NCBI GenBank assembly: GCA_026239495.1
Contig: CP110830.1
Location: 2,108,001-2,172,000 of the forward strand
Source of the DNA: Spiroplasma phoeniceum
GTDB lineage: Bacteria; Bacillota_I; Bacilli_A; Mycoplasmatales; Mycoplasmataceae
Length of the DNA stretch: 64,000 bases
Reading direction: 5' to 3'
Shown here: one piece after another, positions 20,325 to 30,631 of the stretch
Numbering within the stretch: position 1 is the first letter of the stretch
Layout: the number at the start of each line of letters is the position of its first letter
Translations under genes and position numbers: made by a program
The notes under the pieces: generated by a model
What the model was told of the DNA's origin: nothing
The model's database searches: none
Seen by the model: the letters and a program-made list of their open reading frames with translations, nothing else

Positions 20325-20571
20325 TGGTTCAATGGTTTTGTTTAGTTTAATTGATTTATTACTTTGAATAATTTCATTAAATTATAATGTTTTAGTGTTT
20401 TGATTATTATTTTCTTTACAATGTTTATATTTTGTTTGGTGAGTTTGAAAAAATTTTGTTTATCAGATAAATATTTTTCGGTTGGCTGATTTTGTTAGAG
20501 ATAATCCATTATCGGTAATTATTGGTAAATTAGGAGAAGGCAAAATGTTAAGAGGAGGAGATGATAAATAA
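20281..20571 (+). pseudogene. Truncated plectrovirus Zot-like ATPase (first copy)
   Basis: 96 aa. N-terminal membrane segments (residues 8-32 and 35-52), then DNPLSVIIGKLGEGKM, a damaged Walker A (the second copy has GKLGTGKT). Directly after, the sequence jumps to RGGDDK and the ribosome binding site of the next gene, so the ATPase domain was lost by an internal deletion. The second, longer copy starts at 21469. Confidence 0.65.
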
Positions 20572-20684
20572 TGATTAATTATTTTGAATATAAATGTGAA
20601 ACTTGTTTTAATGATATGAAAAGATTACGATTTAATGAATTTTATTGCATAAATTGTAATAAAGGGGGTGATAAAATTGAATAA
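20571..20684 (+). CDS. Small zinc-ribbon protein
   Basis: 37 aa with two CxxC pairs (YKCETCFND and FYCINCNKG), a typical four-Cys zinc knuckle. The ATG overlaps the stop of the truncated ATPase, and the 3' end overlaps the next gene. Possibly a nucleic-acid-binding regulator in the plectrovirus remnant. Confidence 0.5.
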   Translation: MINYFEYKCETCFNDMKRLRFNEFYCINCNKGGDKIE

Positions 20685-21042
20685 TTTTGTTAAGAAAACT
20701 CAAAATATAGCAAATTATTTTATTTCTAAGGAACTAATCCCTTTTGAAACAGATAAAGCAAGTTTTATAAATTTACCTAATCATAATCGCCATATTGGTT
20801 TTTGATTGAGTAATAAGTTTATTTATCCTAGTCAAAAACACTTTGAACAAGTAGCAATCGGTTTGATTTATGATAATTCTTGTCCTATTGTAAAATATGA
20901 TGAAAATTTAAAACGCCATATTTGAAAGTATTTAACTGGAACAGAAATAATTGATTTATATAATCAATATAAACAAAACTATTTTATGCTTATGCATAAA
21001 TCATTATTTCAAAATGAACCTAAAAAAAGTAAAAACAAATAA
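20677..21042 (+). CDS. Plectrovirus-type protein, unknown function
   Basis: 121 aa from a TTG start that decides the frame: AAAGGGGGTG lies 7-16 bases upstream and no ATG is available. Soluble, with several aromatic residues and TGA-Trp codons. No motif that I recognise. It overlaps the preceding zinc-ribbon ORF by 8 bases and the next ORF by 29. Confidence 0.55.
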
Positions 21043-21103
21043 CAATAATAATTTAACAAATTGAAGTGATGAAAAAGTACAACAATTAATTAATGATTTA
21101 TAA
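21014..21103 (+). CDS. 29-aa overlapping ORF
   Basis: [20 protein letters not shown]..., Asn-rich, in a frame overlapping the end of the preceding gene. No ribosome binding site is obvious. It may be spurious; kept because overlapping short genes are usual in filamentous phages. Confidence 0.25.
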
Positions 21104-21115
21104 AGTTTAAATTAA

Positions 21116-21265
21116 ATGATTTTATATAATTATTGAGTTCAATTTGTTAGTTATATTATTGGTTCAAATGCTCCTGAATTTTTATATGTTATATCGTTTG
21201 TGTTATTTATCATTTTATTTTTTGGAATGTTTTTTAAACTTATTCAAAAAATGTGGAGTTTTTAA
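21116..21265 (+). CDS. Plectrovirus-type small membrane protein
   Basis: 49 aa with one strong transmembrane helix (about residues 21-42, EFLYVISFVLFIILFFG). Length and topology fit a minor coat protein. No clear ribosome binding site is seen. Confidence 0.45.
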
Positions 21266-21267
21266 AT

Positions 21268-21447
21268 ATGTAAAATGATTGAGAAAAATTAAAAGAGTTT
21301 TTTATTCGTGTCTTTTTGTTTATAGATAAAATAAATTTTGAAATTATTACAACTTGAAATTTAACTCAAAATGAATATTTAACTTTAATGGTTGGTGTTT
21401 GAATTGTTATTTTTTTTAACTTGATTTTTTTTATGAATGATTTTTAA
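21268..21447 (+). pseudogene. Plectrovirus-type membrane protein, nonsense at codon 2
   Basis: 60 codons (MxNDWEKLKEFFIRVFLFID...) with a TAA as codon 2 and a C-terminal hydrophobic helix. It may be a small virion membrane protein that has lost its start region. Confidence 0.4.
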
Positions 21448-21811
21448 AATAGTTGGGTATTTTAAGTAATGAAAAAATTGCATTTTTTCTAATAAACTTT
21501 TGTTATATTAGTGGTTCAATGTTTTTGTTTAGTTTAATTGATTTATTACTTTGAATAATTTCATTAAATTATACTGGTTTAGTATTTTGACTATTATTTG
21601 CTTTACAATGTGTATGTTTTGTTTGGTGAGTTTGAAAAAATGTTTTTATCAGTTAAATGTTTTTCGTTTAGTTTACTTTATTTGAGATAATCCATTATCC
21701 GTAATTATTGGTAAATTAGGAACTGGTAAAACATTACTTTTAACTTTTTTATCACAAGTTATGAAACTTTTAACGAAGAAAATTTATAGTAATTATCCAA
21801 TTGAAGATAAT

Positions 21812-22881
21812 AGACTTCTTGCATAACCCATTAAAATAATTTCAAATATTTGTAAAAAGGGGTTAATATAAAATTATAATTTTAATTAATTATGTCTTTT
21901 ATTTAAAAAATTAATATTTTGCCACAACGAAAAATTATTTTATTATTCAAATTCGTTAATTTTAAATAAATCTTTTATGATAACTATAATAATTGTAAAT
22001 TATAAATTGAAGCAATTAAATTAAATCTTAAACTAAATCGTTTTCTACGATTTCTATATTTTTCTGTAATAATTTTAAATTTTTTAAGAATAGCAAAAAT
22101 ATTTTCAATAATAATTCTTATTTTTGAAACTAGTCTATTATGTTGTTTTTGTTCTTTATTTAAATGCTTTTTCTTAGTTTTCTTTGTGGGCATTATAACA
22201 TTATTGTGAATTTTTTGTATTCCTTGACAACCACTATCAACTATTAATTTGGTATTTTTTAAAATTGCGATTTTTGATTCTTTAAATAAAGCATAATCGT
22301 GTTTTTTACCAAGTGAAAAACTTGTTGCAATAATTTTTTTGGTTTCTTGTTCGATAATTACTTGTGTTTTAATAGTGTGTTTTTTCTTTTTACCAGAATA
22401 AGATTGTTTTTGTCTTTTTTTGGGCGTTGGATTGGGGTTTCGGTAGCATCAATAATAATAGTTTTATAATTAAAATAATCATTTATTAGTGATTTTTGAC
22501 CAGCTAGTTGTTGAAAATCAGAGTGTTTAATTAAAATATTTTCAATTCACTTGATATTGCGATAACAATTAGCTTCACTAATTCCGAAATTTTTTCCAAG
22601 ATGAAAATAAGTTCGATATTCTCGTCAATACGATAAAGTCATCAATAATCGATTTTCTAGTGATAATTTATTAGCTTTGCCACCTTTTTTAAATTTTTCT
22701 ATTTCAGCTACTTGTAAAATATCTAACATTTTATTAAAAATATCTTGTTTTATTCCTGTTAATCTTAATCATTCTTTATCATTAATATTTTTAAATTCAT
22801 CAAATTTCATAATTTAATATCCTCATAAATTATATTTTATAATAATATTTTAATAATAAAACCAGGTATCGCAAGAAGTCT
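21812..22881 (-). mobile_element. IS5-family element, subtype A, copy 3
   Basis: 1070 bp, inverted ends AGACTTCTTGC, AAT duplications at 21809-21811 and 22882-22884. Inserted in the Zot-like ATPase gene just after the Walker A region. Confidence 0.93.
21984..22810 (-). CDS. IS5-family transposase, subtype A copy 3, in two frames joined at an A7 run
   Basis: Frame 1 runs from MKFDEFKNINDKEW at 22810 through IIIDATETPIQRP to CCC-A7-GAC near 22427. A -1 slip on A7 would join it to frame 2 (RQKQSYSGKKKKHTIKTQ...), which keeps VDSGCQG and RIIIENIFAILK. The catalytic residues are all present. If slippage happens this copy could make an active enzyme; otherwise it is broken. Confidence 0.65.
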
Positions 22882-22989
22882 AATGCAATAAAACTTTTAA
22901 CTTTTAATAATTTAGATTTTACTGATAGAACTAAATTAGTACCACCCGATGATAGTTTAATTTTATTTGATGATAGTTTTTTATATATT

Positions 22990-24062
22990 AGACTTCTTGC
23001 ATAACCTAATCTAATTATTTTAAAATTTCTATAAAATATTTTTAAATTAAAATATAAATTATAGGAGATTAAAATTATGAAATTTGATAAATTTAATTTT
23101 ATTAATGATAAAAAATTATTGCGATTAACCGGAGTTAAAAAAGATACTTTTAATAAAATGTTAAATATTTTACAAGTAGCTGAAATAGAAAAATTTAAAA
23201 AAGGCGGCAAAACTAATAAATTATCACTAGAAAATCGGCTACTGATGACTTTATCGTATTGACGAGAATATCGGACTTATTATCATCTTGCTAAAAGTTT
23301 TGATATTAGTGAATCTATTTGTTATGGCAATATCAAGTGAATTGAAGATATTTTAATTAAACACTCTGATTTTCAACAACTCGCTGGTAAAAAAGCACTA
23401 ATAAATGATTATTTTAATGATAAAACTATTATTATTGATGTTACCGAAACCCCAATCCAACGCCCAAAAAAGACAAAAACAATCTTATTATGGTGAAAAA
23501 AAACACACCATTAAAACACAAGTAATTATCGAACAAGAAACCAAAAAAAATTATTGCAACAAGTTTTTCACTTGGGAAAAAACATGATTATGCTTTATTT
23601 AAAGAATCAAAAATCTCAATTTTAAAAAATACCAAATTAATAGTTGATAGTGGTTATCAAGGAATTCAAAAAATTCACAATAATGTTCTAATACCTATAA
23701 AAAAAACAAAGAAAAAACCTTTAAATAAAGTACAAAAACAACACAATAGAATAGTTTCAAAAATGAGAATTATTATTGAAAATATTTTTGCTATTCTTAA
23801 AAAATTTAAAATTATTACAGAAAAATATCGTAATCAAAGAAAACGATTTAGTTTAAGATTTAATTTAATTGCTTCAATTTATAATTTGCATTTAGCATAG
23901 AAGATTTATTTAAAATTAAAGAATTTAAATAATAAATTAATTTTTTGTTGTGGAAAAATATTAAATTTTTAAATAAAAAACATAATTAATTAAAATTATA
24001 TTTTTCTATTAGTGTCTTTTTACAAATATTTGCAATTTTTTAATAGGTTATGCAAGAAGTCT
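22990..24062 (+). mobile_element. IS5-family element, subtype B, copy 2
   Basis: 1073 bp with ATT duplications (22987-22989 and 24063-24065). Inserted in the Zot-like ATPase right after the Walker B region. Confidence 0.92.
23077..23900 (+). pseudogene. IS5-family transposase, subtype B copy 2
   Basis: Begins MKFDKFNFINDKKLLRLTG. The slip region has only A6, and later runs also differ (ACC-A8-TT), so neither direct reading nor a -1 slip gives the full protein. VDSGYQG and RIIIENIFAILK are kept downstream. Confidence 0.75.
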
Positions 24063-24540
24063 ATTGATGGAACTAGTACCCACGAAGTTAAAAAAGTTAA
24101 TGGTGGTAAAAGTGTGTGGATTGTTTTAGCAAGACATTTTAAAAATAGAGCGATTTTTACTGTCCAGCGCGAGGGTATGATGTGAAATAATATTCGTCAT
24201 TTAGCAAGTGGCATTATTATTCCGATTTCATTGAAAAAACCTGTTAAATCTAAATTAGGTAATATTTTTAATCGTAGTTTTGTTATGTGAATTGGTATTT
24301 TCCAAGATATTACGGATTATGAAATTTGAAAAAAAATCAGTAGAACGAACGACAGAAGGTAAAAGAGCAAAAAATAAGTCGGATGTTGGTTTAGGAATTC
24401 GGTTTTTTAAGATAATTATTCCGCTTGAATTTGCTAATAAATATGATAGTCATTGATTATCATTTGTCCGTGATTTGAAAAAAAATGAGGTTGTTAATAA
24501 AAAAGAACACTTTTGAAAAGATATATCAAAATTAAATAAT

Positions 24541-25614
24541 AGACTTCTTGCATAACCTAATATAATTATTTTAAAATTCCTATAAAATATTTTTAAATTA
24601 AAATAGAAATTATAGAAGATTAAAATTATGAAATTTGATAAATTTAATTTTATTAATGATAAAGAATTGTTGCGATTAACCGGAGCAAAAAAGCTACTTT
24701 TAATAAAATGTTAAATATTTTACAAGTAGCTGAAATAGAAAAATTTAAAAAAGGTGGCAAAACTAATAAATTATCACTAGAAAATCGGCTACTGATGACT
24801 TTATCGTATTGACGAGAATATCGGACTTATTTTCATCTTGCTAAAAGTTTTGATATTAGTGAATCTAGTTGTTATCGCAATATCAAGTGAATTGAAGATA
24901 TTTTAATTAAACACTCTGATTTTCAACAACTCGCTGGTAAAAAATCACTAATAAATGATTATTTTAATGATAAAACTATTATTATTGATGTTACCGAAAT
25001 CCCAATCCAACGCCCAAAAAAAGACAAAAACAATCTTATTCTGGTAAAAAGAAAAAACACACCATTAAAACACAAGTAATTATCGAACAAGAAACCAAAA
25101 AAATTATTGCAACAAGTTTTTCGCTTGGAAAAAAAACATGATTATGCTTTATTTAAAGAATCAAAAATCTCAATTTTAAAAAATACCAAATTAATAGTTG
25201 ATATTGGTTATCAAGGAATTCAAAAAATTCACAATAATGTTCTAATACCCACAAAAAAAACAAAAAAAACCTTTAAATAAAGTACAAAAACAACGTAATA
25301 GAATAGTTTCAAAAATGAAAATTATTATTGAAAATATTTTTGCTATTCTTAAAAAATTTAAAATTATTACAGAAAAATATCGTAATCGAAGAAAACGATT
25401 TAGTTTAAGATTTAATTTAATTGCTTCAATTTATAATTTGCAGTTAGCATAGAAGATTTATTTAAAATTAAAGAATTTAAATAATAAATTCATTTTTTGT
25501 TGTGGCAAAATATTAAATTTTTAAATAAAAAACATAATTAATTAAAATTATATTTTTCTATTAGTGTCTTTTTACAAATATTTGCAATTTTTTAATAGGT
25601 TACGCAAGAAGTAT
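24541..25614 (+). mobile_element. IS5-family element, subtype B, copy 3
   Basis: 1074 bp. AAT duplications at 24538-24540 and 25615-25617. The right terminus reads AAGTAT instead of AAGTCT. It lies at the edge between the plectrovirus remnant and the ktr locus. Confidence 0.9.
24628..25452 (+). pseudogene. IS5-family transposase, subtype B copy 3
   Basis: One A is missing near 24689 (GGAGCAAAAAAGCT), which shifts the frame within the N-terminal domain. The slip site is A7. Core motifs are present downstream (VDIGYQG with Ser to Ile, RIIIENIFAILK with KIIIEN variation). Dead. Confidence 0.75.
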
Positions 25615-25669
25615 AATAAATAAAAGTTTATAATTTTTTTATTAATACTTACTAAACTGGAGCAGTCTA

Positions 25670-26371
25670 TTACTTACCATCTTTTTCATATTCTTGATCA
25701 ATTTTTTGTAATTTAATTGTTAAATCATTAATTGCACTAATTTTAGCAATAAATAATAATTCATCATCTAATTTAATTGTTTCAACATCTCCGGGTAAAA
25801 TAACACGGCCTTTACGTTTAACATAAACAATATTATAATCTTTATTATTAATAAAACGTGATTCTGATAATGTTTGTCCTTCAATATTTGGATCAGTCAC
25901 CCGAATAATTAATGATGCATAATTTTCATCAACAGTTTGCATTTCAATGTCAATATCAAACATTGCTTTAGTTGCAGTAATACTTCCGGCCATTGTATCG
26001 GGTTGGATAATATTATTAATTCCTAATGCTTTTAGAATTCGTGCATGACGAATATCTTTTACTTTCGCAATAATATTATTAATTCCAAGGTCTTGTAATC
26101 CAATAATTGTTAAAATACTAGCCTCAATATTACTTGCGATTGTGATAATAACAGTATCATACTCGTCTAGTCCTTGCTCAATTAGATTTGTTTTAACTGT
26201 TGCGTCTAATGATACGCCATCAACTTGTTCGTAACTAGAAATCATATTATTAACCTTAGTTTGGTCAATATCAAAGACCATAATGTGTTGTTTTCGCGCA
26301 ATTAGTGTTTCAATTATTGAACGTCCAAAATTATTTAGTCCAATAATTGCAAAACTTTTCTTTCTTGCCAT
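25670..26371 (-). CDS. ktrA: Potassium channel regulatory subunit KtrA/TrkA-like
   Basis: 233 aa. RCK protein: the N-terminal Rossmann fold IIGLNNFGRSI (GxxxxG-type) with VFDIDQTKVN binds nucleotide, and the C-terminal TrkA-C domain begins near residue 150. It forms a cytoplasmic ring gating the KtrB potassium channel. The partner gene lies divergently 104 bases away. Start ATG 26371 follows GGGGGGGAG. Confidence 0.93.
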   Translation of the reverse strand: MARKKSFAIIGLNNFGRSIIETLIARKQHIMVFDIDQTKVNNMISSYEQVDGVSLDATVKTNLIEQGLDEYDTVIITIASNIEASILTIIGLQDLGINNIIAKVKDIRHARILKALGINNIIQPDTMAGSITATKAMFDIDIEMQTVDENYASLIIRVTDPNIEGQTLSESRFINNKDYNIVYVKRKGRVILPGDVETIKLDDELLFIAKISAINDLTIKLQKIDQEYEKDGK

Positions 26372-26398
26372 TTCTCCCCCCCCTTTATTGCAATTTTA

Positions 26399-26451
26399 AT
26401 TATACTATTTTTTTTATTATTAGCAATAATTACTAACTTGTAGTATATAAT
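26399..26451. promoter_or_regulatory. Divergent promoters for ktrA and ktrB
   Basis: Minus strand: TTGCTA (26421-26426), 16-base spacer, TATAAT (26399-26404) reads toward ktrA. Plus strand: TATAAT at 26446-26451 lies 24 bases before the ktrB ATG. The two units can be controlled together by the AT-rich stretch between them. Confidence 0.65.
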
Positions 26452-26475
26452 AATATTAATGAAAGAGGGACACAA

Positions 26476-28068
26476 ATGGTTTTTTTTCAATTATATTTCA
26501 AAAATATTTTTAAAAGAAAAAATGATAATAAACGACAACGTAATAATGATCCAACTGCACCATTAACACGGCGTCGTCATTGGTTGCCCTTCTCAAAAAT
26601 ATCGGGAAGATTATTTTTACTTTATATTTTAATTGTTCTTTTAGGTGGACTGCTGTTATCAATTCCAGGCTTTGTTCATGGCGGAGAACGGATGATTCTT
26701 GATGGAAAAGGTAAAATTTTAAACCCTTCAATTACTTTTGAGTGAAATTATTTAATTGGTTTATTTACTGCTGCTAGTGCTTTTTCTGATACTGGAATTA
26801 TAATTAGTAATCCTGCAGCGGATTATACTTTTGGTGGACAATTGGTAATTTTAATTTTAATTCAAACAGGTGGTTTTGGAATTGCTACTTTTAAAATTAT
26901 GATTTTTGTCTGATTAGGGCGTAGAATTTCAATTAAGGATAAAATGCTAGTGCAAGGTGAACGAGGAAGTAGTAACTTTGGGCATACAATGGATTTAATT
27001 AAAAATAGTTTTATTTTTTTAATTATTTTGGAATGTTTTGGGGCAATTTTATTATTTTGTAATTTTTATTTTTCACCGTTATCAGTAGAAGGAAAATTCA
27101 TGATTGATAATGTTACTTATCATAATTTTTGACGAAGTTTATGAAGCGGTGTTTTCCACTCAATTTCATCAATTAATAATGCTGGGTTTGATATTATTGG
27201 TAATTCATCATTAATGCCTTATAATACTAATTATTTTATTCAATTTGTGTTTTTATTCCAATTTATTATTGGTGGTTTAGGTTTTCCAACTTTTTACGAT
27301 TTAAAAAGAAAATTTGTAGCATGAAGATGAAAAGAACATGTTAAATTTACCTTATTTACTAAAATTAATTTAATTACTTATATTGGTTTATCAATTATTG
27401 GTGTTTTTAGCGTTTGATTAATTGAATTTACGAATATTAATACAATCCATTCTGAAACTGCTAAGCATATGGAAAGTATTTTACGAAATTCAAAATCAAA
27501 TTGAAATGGTTTTATGAATATTTTCTTTAATACAATGTCAACCAGAAATGCAGGTTATTCAACAGTTGAAATGATTAACTTTTTACCAGGATCACGAATA
27601 GTGATGTCAATTATGATGTTTATTGGATCAGCGCCTTCTTCTACCACAGGGGGGGTTCGAACAACAACCTTAGCTGTTGTTATCATTACAATTTGGTCTA
27701 TTATTAGGAATAATAATAGTGTTAATGCTTTTAAACGGAAAATCCCAAATGAAACAGTAAAACGAGCGTTGGGAGTTACTGTTATTTCAGGAGGTTTAAT
27801 TGCAATTGCTGGTGTCTGTATTAGTGCTGAAAATCCTCATCTTGATATTTTAAATACTTTTTTTACAATTTGTAGTGCATTTGGGACAACAGGATTAAGT
27901 ACTTTAAATTTTACCGAACTATATAACATTGGTATTTTAAGTACTTTAATATTGATTCTATTAATGTTTATTGGGCAATTAGGAGTTTCTTCAACATTAT
28001 TAGTTTCAATTCGTGGAAGTGGTGAAAAAGAATACAGTTATGTTGAAAAAAATATTTTAATTGGATAG
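26476..28068 (+). CDS. ktrB: Potassium transporter subunit KtrB
   Basis: 530 aa. Trk/Ktr-type potassium channel with the four pore-loop pattern: TAASAFSDTGI, SSINNAGFDII, TMSTRNAGYST and CSAFGTTGLST. The gating-loop region carries IGSAPSSTTGGVRTTTLA. The N-terminal 40 residues are basic and cytoplasmic. Many TGA-Trp codons. With KtrA it supplies K+ for turgor, which matters in a cell without a wall. Confidence 0.95.
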
Positions 28069-28092
28069 GTTGAAAAAAATAATGTTTTTCTA

Positions 28093-28120
28093 TTGTTTAA
28101 AATGATATCTTTTGTATAAT
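28093..28120 (+). promoter_or_regulatory. Promoter of tRNA-Ser
   Basis: TTGTTT (28093-28098), 16-base spacer, TATAAT (28115-28120). The tRNA starts 18 bases later. Confidence 0.75.
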
Positions 28121-28137
28121 GTATAGGGTATCACCAC

Positions 28138-28228
28138 GGAACAGTACTCAAGTTGGTGAAGAGGGCACCCTGCTAAGGTGTTAGGCCGGGTAACCGGTGC
28201 GAGAGTTCGAGTCTCTCCTGTTCCGCCA
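28138..28228 (+). tRNA. tRNA-Ser (anticodon GCT)
   Basis: 91 nt including an encoded CCA. The acceptor stem GGAACAG pairs with CTGTTCC. The anticodon stem CACC/GGTG closes the loop CTGCTAA with anticodon GCT, reading AGC/AGT. The long variable arm (GGCCGGGTAACCGG) is typical of serine tRNAs. The T arm carries GTTCGAGTC. Confidence 0.97.
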
Positions 28229-28261
28229 TTTAATTTACATTTAAAGAAAAAAAGTAATAAA

Positions 28262-28291
28262 TAGTTATAAAAATTTTTTATAACTCTTTTT
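28262..28291 (+). terminator. Terminator after tRNA-Ser
   Basis: AGTTATAAAAA pairs with TTTTTATAACT, followed by CTTTTT. Confidence 0.7.
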
Positions 28292-28301
28292 AAATTATTG
28301 G

Positions 28302-28307
28302 TATAAT
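28302..28307 (+). promoter_or_regulatory. -10 box for cls
   Basis: TATAAT 37 bases before the cls ATG, just after the tRNA terminator; the -35 is not clear. Confidence 0.55.
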
Positions 28308-28343
28308 AAAAGTAGTAATATTGTGCAATAAAGGAGAAAAATA

Positions 28344-29882
28344 ATGAAAAATTGATTAAAAATTATTTTATCAATGATTTTTTTATTTGGTATGGCGATT
28401 ATGGGGTTACTTGTTGTTGTTATTATTTTCAATGTTAAATTCTTATATATTTTTTTAGGAATTGTTATTATTGATTTAATTTTCTCATTCTTTTTCTTTT
28501 TTTCCAAACGACGTTATGAAGTTAAGTTTTCTTGAATTATTTTTATTAATTTTGTACCATTCATTGGTCTATGTTCATATGTTTTTTTTGGTCGAAAATA
28601 CCATTATTCAAATAAAAAATCATTATTGTACAATCATTTAAATAAATTAGAATATGATACTTATTGTAAAAAAAATAAGACATGTTTAATAAAATATACT
28701 GCTCCTAATCAAAAATTTGGGAATGTTGTTGAATTATTAATGCGGCATGCAAATAAGCCGTTATACCAAAATAATAAAATTAAAATCATTACAAATGGGA
28801 CCCGTGTTTTTAAATCATTATTAACAGATTTACAACAAGCACAACAATATATTTTATTAACTTATTTTATTGTTGCTGATGGCGAACTATTTGAATCTTT
28901 TTTAGCAGTTTTAAAAGAGCGAATTGCAGCTGGTGTTCGGGTTTATATGATTTATGACCATGTTGGTAGTTACTTTAAAATTAGTAAAAAAAGTATTAAA
29001 AAATTAATTAAAGCTGGTGTTCGAGTTCGTAAATATTTGCCAATCATTGCACCTTTTATTAGTGGGAATGCCAATTACCGTAATCATCGTAAAGATGTTA
29101 TTATTGATGGTTTAATTGGCTATACAGGTGGTATTAATTTAGCCGATTTATATGCTGATAAATCATGAAAGTTTGGAATTTTTCATGATACACAAGTACG
29201 AATTGGAGGTGAAGCGGTTCGAGGTTTGGAAGTAATTTTTGCTGATGACTGATTTTTTGCAACTAAACGTCATGAAATAATCACAGATTTAGAACCAGCT
29301 ATTTTAGCACCAAAACAATACAATATGAAGGGTAAATCACATTTACAAATTGTTAATCATAGTCCTAGCGTTGATCATTCCATTACCAAAGACCTATATA
29401 TTTCATTAATTAACAAAGCTCGTAAACGAGTTTGATTATCAACTCCTTATTTTATTCCACCAGATAATCTTATTCAATCTTTAATTCTTGCAGCACGCGC
29501 TGGAGTTGATGTTCGTTTAACAATTCCAGGTTTGACTGATAAAATTTTTGTTTTAGATATAACAAAAAGTTATTGTAAACCTTTATTTGCTAGTGATGTT
29601 AAAATTTATGAAATGAATAATACTTTTAGTCATAATAAAATTGCTATTTTTGATGATGATATTGCTGTGATTGGGACTTGTAATTTAGATTACCGCAGTT
29701 TTTTTTCTGACCATCAAACAACAGCAGTTATTTATGATCCAGAGGTAGTCGCCAGCTTTATTCCTCGTTGGGAATGAGATTATGAACATTCAATTTTATG
29801 ACAGGAATGGCCAATTAAATATAAACCCTTGGGTTATCGACTATTGTTAACATGTTTAAAATTAGTCGCACCAATTTTATAA
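28344..29882 (+). CDS. cls: Cardiolipin synthase
   Basis: 512 aa. Two N-terminal transmembrane helices (residues 5-50) anchor two phospholipase D domains. HKD motif 1 is HRKDVIIDGLIGYTGGIN (near residue 250); HKD motif 2 is HNKIAIFDDDIAVIGTCNLD (near residue 430). It joins two phosphatidylglycerol molecules into cardiolipin at the membrane. Several TGA-Trp codons. Ribosome binding site AAAGGAG. Confidence 0.95.
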
Positions 29883-29912
29883 GTTAATGCTAATATCAAG
29901 AATAATTTTTTG

Positions 29913-29918
29913 TATAAT
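29913..29918 (+). promoter_or_regulatory. -10 box upstream of the hypothetical gene and proS
   Basis: TGTATAAT 24 bases before ATG 29942. It probably drives both 29942-30628 and proS, which are 3 bases apart. Confidence 0.55.
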
Positions 29919-29941
29919 TAATATGTGAAGGAGGAAGCATA

Positions 29942-30628
29942 ATGCTATTTAATAAATTAAAAAATAAAGATGACAAAGAAAAGGAACATCAAACAAAAAA
30001 AAAGCAGAACTTATTACAAGAAAAATCATTGTCATCATCAGATAATTTAGAAAGTAGTTTGTTTGAAAATGAAGATGATAATAATAAAATTAAAACTGGT
30101 TTTAGTTTTAAACGGCGTAAAACGCACAAAATTATTAAAGAATTAAATCGCCAGCGAATTAAGTCCTTATTATTTTATACTGATATTAGTAATGTTTTAC
30201 GGCAATTGGAATTTGGACTACAGCCAGTTAAGAATATTCATTTAGCAAAAGAAAGTGAATATATTGTTTGAACATATTTAGAAAAACCTGATCATTTAGA
30301 GTTTGAATTAGATAATTCAACGCGACATTATTTTTGAAGTTGAATTGCAGAGCAAAAAGTTGATCCAAGTCAAATTGCTGTGATTGCAATTGATATTCAA
30401 AATTTATTTCATTTAACAAAAAAAGATTGAGAATATGATGATTTAACCCGCCGCGTAAAAGTTTTTGAAGATGTGAAACCAGCAACAATTCGCTGAGTAT
30501 TAATGAAAAATAATAAGTATTTAAATCGAATTCAAATGTATGTTAAAAGTAATAATTTAAAACTTAAAATTTTTCAAGGTGAAAAAGGAAATGTTTCTAA
30601 TGTGTTAACAGAAGGTAGAAATAAGTAA
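29942..30628 (+). CDS. Conserved-type hypothetical protein upstream of proS
   Basis: 228 aa. Residues 1-70 are charged and low complexity (Lys/Asp/Ser-rich). Residues 78-215 form a folded domain. The segment LLFYTDISNVLRQLEFGLQPV loosely recalls the N-terminal substrate loop of DarT-like ADP-ribosyltransferases (xYHxTDxxNLxxILxxGL), but the His and the later catalytic Glu context are not seen. I therefore do not assign a function. It is cotranscribed with proS. Confidence 0.75.
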
Positions 30629-30631
30629 AGA

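Larger units (their letters stand above)
21469..24540 (+). pseudogene. Plectrovirus Zot-like ATPase broken into pieces by IS insertions
   Basis: Pieces: 21469-21811, 22882-22989 and 24063-24540. Piece 1 has decayed membrane segments (stops near 21488) and then DNPLSVIIGKLGTGKTLLLTFL, a Walker A. Piece 2 contains DDSLILFDDSFLYI, a Walker B. Piece 3 continues GTSTHEVKKVNGGKSVWIVLARHFKNRAIFTVQRE and the C-terminal region. Such Zot/pI-type ATPases drive assembly and export of filamentous phages at the membrane. Two IS5 copies cut it and a third cuts its 3' part. In piece 3 a frame change occurs near 24335. Confidence 0.7.

Noticed and set aside
23105-23210. Minus-strand ORFs across the IS5 left ends
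   Set aside because: They recur only because the IS recurs and lie antisense to the transposase start; no coding signs.
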